NCBI GenBank assembly: GCA_012517315.1
Contig: JAAYVE010000005.1
Location: 121,843 to 185,842, forward strand
DNA from: Deltaproteobacteria bacterium
GTDB taxonomy: Bacteria > Desulfobacterota > Syntrophobacteria > Syntrophobacterales > Syntrophobacteraceae
DNA: 64,000 nucleotides
Direction: 5' to 3'
Below the pieces are notes generated by a model. It saw only the letters and a list, made by a program, of their open reading frames with translations. It was not told where the DNA came from and made no database searches. Made by a program: the position numbers and the translations under genes. Below are positions 8,834 through 15,573 of the stretch, piece by piece (the stretch's first letter is position 1; every line of letters begins with the position of its first letter).

Positions 8834-8861
8834 GAGCGCCCCCGGCGAAACGGGGGCGCTC
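8834..8861 (-). other. Perfect intercistronic hairpin between acnX large subunit and GRE genes
   Basis: An 11-bp perfect inverted repeat (GAGCGCCCCCG at 8834-8844 and its complement at 8851-8861) with a 6-base loop lies in the 156-bp gap between the two genes. No T-run follows on the transcribed strand, so it does not look like a terminator. It may shield the upstream mRNA from 3' exonucleases or mark a processing site that sets different levels of the two enzymes. The structure is directly visible; the role is inference. Confidence 0.55.
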
Positions 8862-8888
8862 GGCGCATCTCCAGACGGACGCTCACTG

Positions 8889-10373
8889 CTAGGAGAGCAT
8901 CGGAACCCCCCCGTCATACAGCGGGCGTTCCTTTTCGCTGGCCAACCGCTTCTCCCGTGGCTGGCTCCAGTATTCCCAGCGCGCGGTCGGCGTGAACACA
9001 CCGGTCACCGCCGCGTTGACGAGGGCTTCCGGGTTGCCGTAGATCCAGTTCGGTCCGAAGCCGCCTCCCAGCTTCACGTACTTGAAGCTGTCCGTGGCGA
9101 TGGTCGTGCCCTTCGGGTAGTGCCGGATCGGGGTCATGGCGATGCAGGTCTGGTGATAGATGTGACCGCCGGCCTCCTCGATGATCTTGGCATCGCCATA
9201 GTGCTGGGCCATGAAGTAGGAAGGCGTGTCGGTCTGCACCCACAGATGCACTCCAGGCTTCACCTTCTTCCCCTTCACGAGGCGCGCAACCTCGCGAACC
9301 TCCTCGAAGGTGCAATGCGGGCAACCGAAGAAAACGATGTCCACCGGCTTCGCCTTTTCCGGGCCGGGGGCCGGCGCGATGGCGTTGAGGTGGCGGTACA
9401 TCTCGACGATGTCGTCCATGGTGACCTTGTAGCGCTCGGGGTTCTTCGGCATCTTGCCCTTGAAGGCGGCCTCCAGGGTCGGAGACTCCGGCGTGTAGCC
9501 CATCAGGTGCAGGATCGGGTCGTTCATGCCGGGCGAGGCGCACGAGATCAGATTCTTGGTCGCGCCCGGTCCCATCTTCTTGGGCAGGTTGAGCACAGCC
9601 ATGATGCGATTTTCCGCCTTCTCGGCGATGCAGGCACCTAGGGCGCCCCAATCCGCCATCCCCTTGATGTTGTTGCGGACCTCGTCATCCAGTTCGACGA
9701 TGCACTTGGCTGCGCGATACTCGTCTAGGTGAGTGCCGTACTTGGGCAGGCAGCCGGTGTAGGCGCAATACACCGTGTTGACGGCGGATTCCCGATTGGT
9801 CCGGGCGCCCAGGATGGTGTTGATGTAGCACGCGGCGCTGGACTCGGAGCTGGCGGCGTACTCACCCATCTTGGGGATGCGGGTGTTGAAGTAGGGGTTG
9901 CACGAGTGCCAGGGGAGCCAGCCGTGCTCCATGAGTTTATCGTAACCCGCCTTGAAGCCGGCGACCATTTCCGCATCGAGCCTGAAGCTGCCCTTGCCCG
10001 GAAGCTCGAAGTTCCAGGGTTTTCCGGTCGGCGGCCCGAGTATCTCGCCTCGTTTGTCCAGCTGAATCAGGTACGGGTCGTTTCCGCACGCGCAGCCGGA
10101 TTCGTCTTCGACATGGGCGTCCTTCATCTCGAAGATCGGATCGTAGAGCGGGCTGTGTCCCAGGTCGTACATGTTGAGTTTTTCCAGCGTTTCCGGTTTG
10201 CGACGATCTTTGATCCAGATGGGGCATTCGTTGAGGACGAGAACCAAGTCGACCATTTCAGTGGCTTCGACTGCTTTGCCGAAGTCCACGAGTTTGTCCA
10301 TGCAGAACTGCTTACATTCGCCATGCTTGCCGTCGAGCATTTCCTGCTGGTATTTTGTGAGTTTCATTTTCAT
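8889..10373 (-). CDS. Aconitase X catalytic (large) subunit, AcnX family dehydratase
   Basis: A 494-residue protein matching the aconitase-X catalytic domain (formerly DUF521). Recognisable blocks are ESSAACYINTILGARTNRES, which carries the conserved Cys and the LGARTNR motif, VFFGCPHCTFEEV, and the C-terminal DSFKYVKLGGGF. Characterised members dehydrate small hydroxy acids using an Fe-S cluster or metal site: cis-3-hydroxy-L-proline dehydratase and archaeal mevalonate-5-phosphate dehydratase. The ATG at 10373 has a strong AAGGAGG site five bases upstream. It is encoded 46 bp after the swivel subunit, and the two form one enzyme. The pairing with a GRE is unusual and suggests two successive dehydration or lyase steps. 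Confidence 0.9.
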   Translation of the reverse strand: MKMKLTKYQQEMLDGKHGECKQFCMDKLVDFGKAVEATEMVDLVLVLNECPIWIKDRRKPETLEKLNMYDLGHSPLYDPIFEMKDAHVEDESGCACGNDPYLIQLDKRGEILGPPTGKPWNFELPGKGSFRLDAEMVAGFKAGYDKLMEHGWLPWHSCNPYFNTRIPKMGEYAASSESSAACYINTILGARTNRESAVNTVYCAYTGCLPKYGTHLDEYRAAKCIVELDDEVRNNIKGMADWGALGACIAEKAENRIMAVLNLPKKMGPGATKNLISCASPGMNDPILHLMGYTPESPTLEAAFKGKMPKNPERYKVTMDDIVEMYRHLNAIAPAPGPEKAKPVDIVFFGCPHCTFEEVREVARLVKGKKVKPGVHLWVQTDTPSYFMAQHYGDAKIIEEAGGHIYHQTCIAMTPIRHYPKGTTIATDSFKYVKLGGGFGPNWIYGNPEALVNAAVTGVFTPTARWEYWSQPREKRLASEKERPLYDGGVPMLS

Positions 10374-10419
10374 AGGTGCCTCCTTATTGGTAATTTGCTT
10401 TTCCAATATTGTCCGAGGT

Positions 10420-10857
10420 CTACTCCTTGCGGGTAATGGTGACCGTGGCCTTCGCGCCGACCTCGGGCGCGTCGATCTCAACCCAGTCCCCGGTCTTGAT
10501 GGTCTCGATGGGATCCTGGTCCAATTTGTCCACGGCGGGAATTTCACCGGCTATGGCGCCGCTGATGTCGATCCAGTGAACCTCCCGGCAGATGAGGCCT
10601 GCAGGGCCATGTTGTGACACCTTGCACTTGTAGTACAGACTGACGGCGCCGCTGGTGGAGCCGGCCGTCGTGGGATAGACGAAGATCTTGCCGGTCACGA
10701 TTTGGCCTTTCATGTCGGTGCCTGGCGCGAGAACCATGCCGTCCTCGTTGCCGACGTGGTTGAACGCCCATCCGATCCGCTGGCGATTCACCAGCGCTTC
10801 GCCGGCGGCCTTTCCTTTCGACCGGGCGATGCCGGTCAAGACGATCTTCTGTTCCAT
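10420..10857 (-). CDS. Aconitase X swivel (small) subunit
   Basis: A 145-residue protein of the AcnX small-subunit family (formerly DUF126). The domain holds the swivelling beta/alpha unit of aconitases and carries part of the substrate site: GEALVNRQRIGWAFNHV near the N-terminus, then KIFVYPTTAGSTSGA (a conserved GSTSG-type loop) around residue 60, then GLICREVHWIDISGAIAGEIP. The start at 10857 has an AAGGAGC ribosome site. It is the first intact gene of the operon and pairs with the large subunit 46 bp downstream. The split into two genes is the common bacterial arrangement. Family call firm; substrate unknown. Confidence 0.9.
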   Translation of the reverse strand: MEQKIVLTGIARSKGKAAGEALVNRQRIGWAFNHVGNEDGMVLAPGTDMKGQIVTGKIFVYPTTAGSTSGAVSLYYKCKVSQHGPAGLICREVHWIDISGAIAGEIPAVDKLDQDPIETIKTGDWVEIDAPEVGAKATVTITRKE

Positions 10858-11073
10858 GGGATGCTCCTTCCTTCATGGTTGGCGCCGCTGCCATGGTGAT
10901 GGAAGCAGCGCGGATCTCCCGGTGACCGCCGCGCGGTCCCGGATGCCTCGAACCCGTCTCTCTACTGGCTCCTTGCAGAACTTTGGTCCCGCAGGAATCA
11001 TGCTGTCGTACTGATTGTTCTCCTTAGACGCGGCACCGATCTTCCGCCCCGGTGCAGTTCCCGAAATTGAAGC

Positions 11074-11202
11074 CCTCTTCTCATCCGTCCGGGCAATGAG
11101 AGCCCCCTGCCGGGACAGCGGCAGGTCGGCGAAGTCCTCCGAATGCCCGTTGACAGCCACGATCAGGCTCCGGTATTCCTCCGTGTCCTTCTGACACTTT
11201 GC
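11074..11202 (-). pseudogene. Remnant of the C-terminus of a second glycyl radical enzyme
   Basis: Forty-three codons on the minus strand encode a peptide running from CQKDTEEYRSLIVAVNGHS to ADLPLSRQGALIARTDEKR. By eye, 19 of 40 residues match the last 40 residues of the GRE at 6219-8732 in one ungapped alignment, including Gly at the radical position (NGH aligned with AGY). An in-frame TGA lies directly before the fragment (11203-11205), and the original stop is lost, so reading continues to 10873. The Arg and Tyr of the RVxGY loop are gone. It is best read as a decayed GRE tail, now inside the 5' leader of the aconitase-X operon. A stand-alone glycyl radical cofactor is unlikely for these reasons. 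Confidence 0.7.
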
Positions 11203-11205
11203 TCA

Positions 11206-11250
11206 ATCTTATGGGAATCAATACAGCAGGGATATTGGACTTTAGTCCAA
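11206..11250 (-). promoter_or_regulatory. Promoter with palindromic activator site (copy 1), driving the acnX/GRE operon
   Basis: On the minus strand the palindrome TTGGACTAAAGTCCAA (11235-11250) plus TATC is followed after 19 bases by TAAGAT (11206-11211). The same arrangement with identical spacing occurs at three other places in the window. If TAAGAT is the -10 hexamer, the palindrome is centred near -43.5, overlapping where a -35 box would be, as in class II activation. The predicted start is near 11199, giving a leader of about 340 nt before the aconitase-X small subunit. No good -35 sequence is present, consistent with activator dependence. Confidence 0.75.
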
Positions 11251-11565
11251 TCCACGCGGGGACCCAACGCGAACTGACGCCGGGCTGTCTGCAGAAGGAG
11301 TGCTTCCGAACAGGGAGGCGAATGCGTTCGGTTGGAGCGTACCTGACAAGCCCCGATAGTTTTTCGAGCTATCAAAAATCCGTTTATTTCACCGGTTTTT
11401 TCAAGTCGATAAGAGTGCGTCTGAGATCTCGATAGGTTGCCTTCTTCAGCGGTGAGGATTTTCAGGATCAGGACAGAAAGCGCAAAGACCTCCGCCCGCC
11501 TGTAACAGGTGCTTGAGGGAGCAGTGCTGCGATAAGCGCGTTGCTCGAAAACGGTGTCCGGAATC
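11251..11565. other. Intergenic region, no gene seen
   Basis: About 315 bp between the promoter at 11206-11250 and the end of the AI-2E family permease gene. I see no ORF with a ribosome site and no clear terminator hairpin. It presumably holds the 3' end of the glycosidase operon transcript. Confidence 0.5.
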
Positions 11566-12696
11566 TCAGCTCGGCGACTGCGGGTCCCTTTCCTCCTGAG
11601 CCTGCCCGCCGTCCGGGTTGGCCGCTACCCAGCCCATGAAGACCTGATAGCCCAGCGCCAGCAGGGTGGCGCCGACGAACATCCCCAGGATTCCAGCGCT
11701 CGCCATGCCGCCCAGCGCGCCAAGCAGAATGACCGGCATCGGCGCATCGACCCCCCTCCCCAACATCAGCGGCTTCAGCACGTTGTCCGCCATTCCCGAC
11801 AGGAACAACACCACGGTGTAGGCGATCGCCGCCGCATTGCCGTAATCGCCGCTCGACCAGATGTACACGATGGCAGGCAGGGTCACGATCAGCGCCGGAA
11901 GCTGGGCGATGCCGAAGACTAGCACGATCAACGCCAGCGCACCCGCCCACGGGACCCCGGCGATCAGCAGGGCCAGGCCGACGATGATGGCCTGAATAAA
12001 GGCCACCCCGATCACCCCTTGGGCCACGGCACGAATGGTCGCCGTGGACAGTTTGGCAAATTCGCTGCCGCGCGCCCCGCCGACGACGCGCTCGAAGACC
12101 GCCAGGCCGGCGCGACTGCCCGACTTCCCAAATGCCATGATGATGCCGGCTATGATGAAAGAGGCTATGAACTGCAGCAATCCGCCGGCGATGCAGGCGA
12201 CGGAGCCCAGAGCCGTTTTCGCCAGTTCGCCGATCTTCGGCTGCATGCTCTGCACCAGGGCCGGCAGGTCAGCATGGGCCCTGGACCAAAACTCGTGGAT
12301 CTTCTTGCCGACAACCGGCCACTCCTCCACACGCGGATGTGGGGCTGGAATCTTCAGCGAGTTGTTCTGCACGTCGTTGACCAGTTGATGCACCGAATCG
12401 CCAAGGGAGCTCATCAGCATCGCCGTCGGCACCACGATCAGCATGACGCCAACGATGACCAGCAGCGTTGCCGCAAGTCCCTGTTTGCCCCCCATCCTGC
12501 CGGCCAGGGACTGGTGGAGCGGATAAATCGTGACGGCCAGGATCAGCGCCCAGACCATCAAGGTCAGGAACGGCGAGAAGACCTGGTAGCAAAGCATGGC
12601 CATGGCGAGGATCAGGCCGGCACGGATCAAAACATCCAGCATACGGGAATCCAGCGGCTGTTCGAGCCCTTGAGCAGGCTGGAAGGGCAGGTTCAT
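11566..12696 (-). CDS. AI-2E transporter family permease (TqsA/PerM-like)
   Basis: A 376-residue membrane protein with about eight hydrophobic segments. It has the family layout: a first pair of helices (LILAMAMLCYQVFSPFLTLMVWALILAV), a long central loop (about residues 105-165) with a short amphipathic stretch, and C-terminal helices that include GIAQLPALIVTLPA and GMADNVLKPLMLGRG, close to the conserved DNxLxPxxxG motif. Members export AI-2, or act as Na+/H+ antiporters or general solute carriers, so the substrate is not deducible. It is the last of four leftward genes behind the promoter at 18556-18600, 130 bp after the lipoprotein gene. Confidence 0.85.
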   Translation of the reverse strand: MNLPFQPAQGLEQPLDSRMLDVLIRAGLILAMAMLCYQVFSPFLTLMVWALILAVTIYPLHQSLAGRMGGKQGLAATLLVIVGVMLIVVPTAMLMSSLGDSVHQLVNDVQNNSLKIPAPHPRVEEWPVVGKKIHEFWSRAHADLPALVQSMQPKIGELAKTALGSVACIAGGLLQFIASFIIAGIIMAFGKSGSRAGLAVFERVVGGARGSEFAKLSTATIRAVAQGVIGVAFIQAIIVGLALLIAGVPWAGALALIVLVFGIAQLPALIVTLPAIVYIWSSGDYGNAAAIAYTVVLFLSGMADNVLKPLMLGRGVDAPMPVILLGALGGMASAGILGMFVGATLLALGYQVFMGWVAANPDGGQAQEERDPQSPS

Positions 12697-12826
12697 GGGT
12701 CATCCATCTCCTGGTGTCCATGCGGCAGTTCTTCCCCGCAGACACTCGATTATGTCGCAGACTCCATTAGAGGAAACCGGAGCAGCGGAGTGCGACGGAT
12801 TTTGTTGCGCAGTTGCTTCGGGCACC

Positions 12827-13912
12827 CTATCCGGCTGGGATCGTCACGATGGGCGCGCCCTCCTTGCCGCCGGTTTCCACCAGGGTGAAGATGAACATGA
12901 GAAACGAGAACATGCGTTTGGACGGCAGGTCCCGGTCGTCGATCCAGAACCAGTAGCCACGGTAGGGCACCGCGACGAAGGCGTCGGCGGGTTTTTCACG
13001 GGAGCTGTGAATCCGGATCAGGGGAGCGGACGGGCCACCTGGGCCTGAATCGTCCCTTTGTGTTGGATTGACCCGCTTTTCCTCCACGTGGATATCCGGG
13101 ACATCGATGAAGGAGGCAAGATCGATGATGATCTCCAGGATGGAGCGGCTCAGAATGGCCAATTCCCGGTCGTTTTTGGCGGTCGAGGCATACACGATGG
13201 AAAATTCTTGAGCGGTGGGGTCCAGGCCCAGCATCCTTCTTATGGCAAAGGATTCCTCCGAAGTGGCTTCATCCACCTTGCCACGGATGGTCATGAGGGT
13301 GGCGTCCTTCTCGGTTGTCTTCTGGACGCGCAGCCCGATGGCCCCCGAAGCCTGAAGCCTCTTCAGCCTTTCGAGCAGCGGGGTGAACTCGGGGTCCGCG
13401 GGGCGGGCCCGGGCGGCCCCGCCAAAGCGGTTCCGGATCCCGTTCACGGAATGCACACAAAGCCTGAAAACCAGGTCGACAGGGTAGTTCGCCTGGATGA
13501 GGCTCAGGATCGAGGCAGGGGGGATGGGGGTCATGAGACTCCGGGCGAACTTCTCCCCGGATAGCGGGCTGTATGTGATGGTGGGACGGTCGATGTACCG
13601 GGCCGCACCCCCGGCGGACTGGCTGTTCGTCACGGCGGCAGTGATCGGGTCCGCCCAATTGAGCCGAAGGTCCAGTTGGCTCTCGACGGAGTACTGGTTG
13701 ATCACCGATGCCACGTCCAGGAAGGTCGGCGTGTCCCCATAGCGCATCTTCACCATGTTGACGAGCATCTGGGCCTTCCAGGAATCGGAAATGGCGGTGG
13801 TGTAATCGAACCGGTCTCGGGAGACGGTGTGCGGGCCGACGCCCGCGCAGCCGGCGAAAGCCAGGATCAGGCCAGTGAAAACGAATGTGTTGAACCCCTT
13901 TCGAACGATCAT
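12827..13912 (-). CDS. Putative lipoprotein of unknown function
   Basis: A 361-residue protein starting at the ATG at 13912, which has a GAGGGGGA ribosome site. The N-terminus is a lipoprotein signal with lipobox LAFAGC near residue 20, so it should be anchored in the outer or inner membrane. The body is mixed alpha/beta with no motif I recognise. It contains a segment with several tyrosines and prolines (ARYIDRPTITYSPLSGEKFA), and the C-terminus YRGYWFWIDDRDLPSKRMFSFLM followed by a hydrophobic strand. It lies 29 bp after the GH13-like gene and is probably co-transcribed with it. Similar lipoproteins are seen in environmental Proteobacteria, but I cannot name a function. Confidence 0.7.
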   Translation of the reverse strand: MIVRKGFNTFVFTGLILAFAGCAGVGPHTVSRDRFDYTTAISDSWKAQMLVNMVKMRYGDTPTFLDVASVINQYSVESQLDLRLNWADPITAAVTNSQSAGGAARYIDRPTITYSPLSGEKFARSLMTPIPPASILSLIQANYPVDLVFRLCVHSVNGIRNRFGGAARARPADPEFTPLLERLKRLQASGAIGLRVQKTTEKDATLMTIRGKVDEATSEESFAIRRMLGLDPTAQEFSIVYASTAKNDRELAILSRSILEIIIDLASFIDVPDIHVEEKRVNPTQRDDSGPGGPSAPLIRIHSSREKPADAFVAVPYRGYWFWIDDRDLPSKRMFSFLMFIFTLVETGGKEGAPIVTIPAG

Positions 13913-13941
13913 CCATTCCCCCTCACATCCTTTGAACATGC

Positions 13942-15414
13942 TTACAGCCATTCCAGCAAATGGAATCCCCAGGCTGGAAGATCCACATAAAGGCCTGGAC
14001 CGCACAGCGCATCGCCGTCCCGCTCGTAGACCTCCGAGGTGAACGCGTCTTTCAGCTGCCAGGTCCTGCCCCTGAGATCGTCCCAGGGGATTCTGACAAG
14101 ACACTGAGAGGCCGTATCGGAAAAGTTCACCACAACGAGGCATCGCGAATTCTCGCCGCGCCGGCACCAGCTAATGACGTTCAGGTAGCTCCCATTGTCC
14201 GGCCAGCCGGTTCGCTCACAGAGAAGCCACGTCCCCTTGAGGAAATCCCACCTGGACAGGGCTTCGAGCAAGGTACGGTAGAACGCAAGCAACTCGGAGT
14301 CCGGCGACTCCTCGGGACGCCGGGCCAAAAAGACTGGCAAGTGCACCCGCCGCCCCTCCATTTGACCTTCATGAATCAGACGGGCCCCGGAGAGCGTCAG
14401 GGCAGTCACCGCAGCGGCCCGGTGCTTTGAAGGCCCAAAGGCGGCGGCCGCTCGGGGTTCGTCATGGTTTTCGATGAAGCGGACCAGCTTATCCTGGTAG
14501 TCGAGGTCCGCGCACAGGTGCAGCCGCACGGTCTCCGCCGGGGCATGCTCCAGCCGGTCGTAGAGCTGTTTATCGTAGCAGTAATCAAATCCCTGCTGCT
14601 GCAGCGCCCACTCCAGGTCCCAGTAAGCCTCGGCCATGAACCGAAACTCGGGGTGGCGCGAGCGCACCGCCGGGATGAGGGCGGGCCAGTAGTCCTCGGG
14701 GGGCCGCGCCCCGGCCCTCGGCCCCCAGGTCCGCTCAAAGACGTCGCTCATCATGAGCATGGCCATGTCGCAGCGCACGCCGTCGCACTGATCGGCGATC
14801 TCCCGCACCGTCTCGACAGCCGCGCTGCGCAGACCCGGGTTGAAGGCGTTGATCTGGAGCACGTCGGGCCAGGCCGGGAAGTACGGGTCCCGGCCACAGG
14901 CCAGCACCTTCCCCCCGGCTGCGATGAACGAGGCGGGGTCCCGGCGCAGATCCTCCTCGTTCCCCTGGATGAAATACTCGGGGTGCGCGGATACCCACGG
15001 GTGATCAGGGGCCACGTGGTTGGGCACAAAATCGAGGATCAGTCGCAGGCCGCGCTCAGCGAGCTTTCCACGCGCGGCGGCAAGCCCCGCGGGACCCCCG
15101 AGGTGCTCGTCCACGACGTAGCGGCACACGCAATAAGGCGAGCCGACATTGTCCGCCGCGGAAAAGTCCGGCAGGGCACGGCGGAAGTCCTGAAGGAGCC
15201 CCTCGTTTCGCATGGAAATCTCGATTCCGGCGGGGCTTCGCTCCCAGACCCCCATGAACCAAACGGCGTCAAACCCAAGGGATGCGATGGAATCCCACTC
15301 CTCATCCGGCACCGTGGCGAGGTTGACGGGCCGCTTAACTGTGCGGCTCAGTTCCCCCAGCCACACCCAGGTGTTGATCTCGTAGATGAGAGGGTTCTTG
15401 GACAAGGTTTTCAT
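13942..15414 (-). CDS. Alpha-amylase family (GH13) glycosidase
   Basis: A 490-residue GH13-type TIM-barrel protein. The four conserved regions can be traced: DFVPNHVAPDHP (region I, DxxxNH), DGVRCDMAML (region II, with catalytic Asp in RCDMA), MAEAYWDLEW (region III, catalytic Glu) and FIENHDEPRAA (region IV, NHDE). No signal peptide is seen, so it is cytoplasmic and probably acts on glycogen-, trehalose- or sucrose-like glucans. The start at 15414 has a GGGAGA site, and longer in-frame readings lack family sequence. It follows the GH63-like gene by 159 bp and precedes the lipoprotein by 29 bp. Confidence 0.85.
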   Translation of the reverse strand: MKTLSKNPLIYEINTWVWLGELSRTVKRPVNLATVPDEEWDSIASLGFDAVWFMGVWERSPAGIEISMRNEGLLQDFRRALPDFSAADNVGSPYCVCRYVVDEHLGGPAGLAAARGKLAERGLRLILDFVPNHVAPDHPWVSAHPEYFIQGNEEDLRRDPASFIAAGGKVLACGRDPYFPAWPDVLQINAFNPGLRSAAVETVREIADQCDGVRCDMAMLMMSDVFERTWGPRAGARPPEDYWPALIPAVRSRHPEFRFMAEAYWDLEWALQQQGFDYCYDKQLYDRLEHAPAETVRLHLCADLDYQDKLVRFIENHDEPRAAAAFGPSKHRAAAVTALTLSGARLIHEGQMEGRRVHLPVFLARRPEESPDSELLAFYRTLLEALSRWDFLKGTWLLCERTGWPDNGSYLNVISWCRRGENSRCLVVVNFSDTASQCLVRIPWDDLRGRTWQLKDAFTSEVYERDGDALCGPGLYVDLPAWGFHLLEWL

Positions 15415-15573
15415 GATGTGTCTCCCTTCGGCCTCATGAAACGGTGCTTCCCCAGTGTACCCTGGGCTCATGCCCCACCCATGCCCGGCCCGGCGTCCGG
15501 GACCATGCCGCCAGCCGGGCACGGGTGTTGATCTGGTGCAGCAAAGGGTAACGAACAACGGGCTGTATCCTCC

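Noticed and set aside
10873..11160. A 95-codon frame starting at GTG near the GRE remnant, as a possible GrcA/YfiD-like stand-alone glycyl radical protein
   Set aside because: The RVxGY loop reads AVNGH, losing Arg and Tyr; there is no ribosome site, and the part after the first 28 codons is not protein-like.
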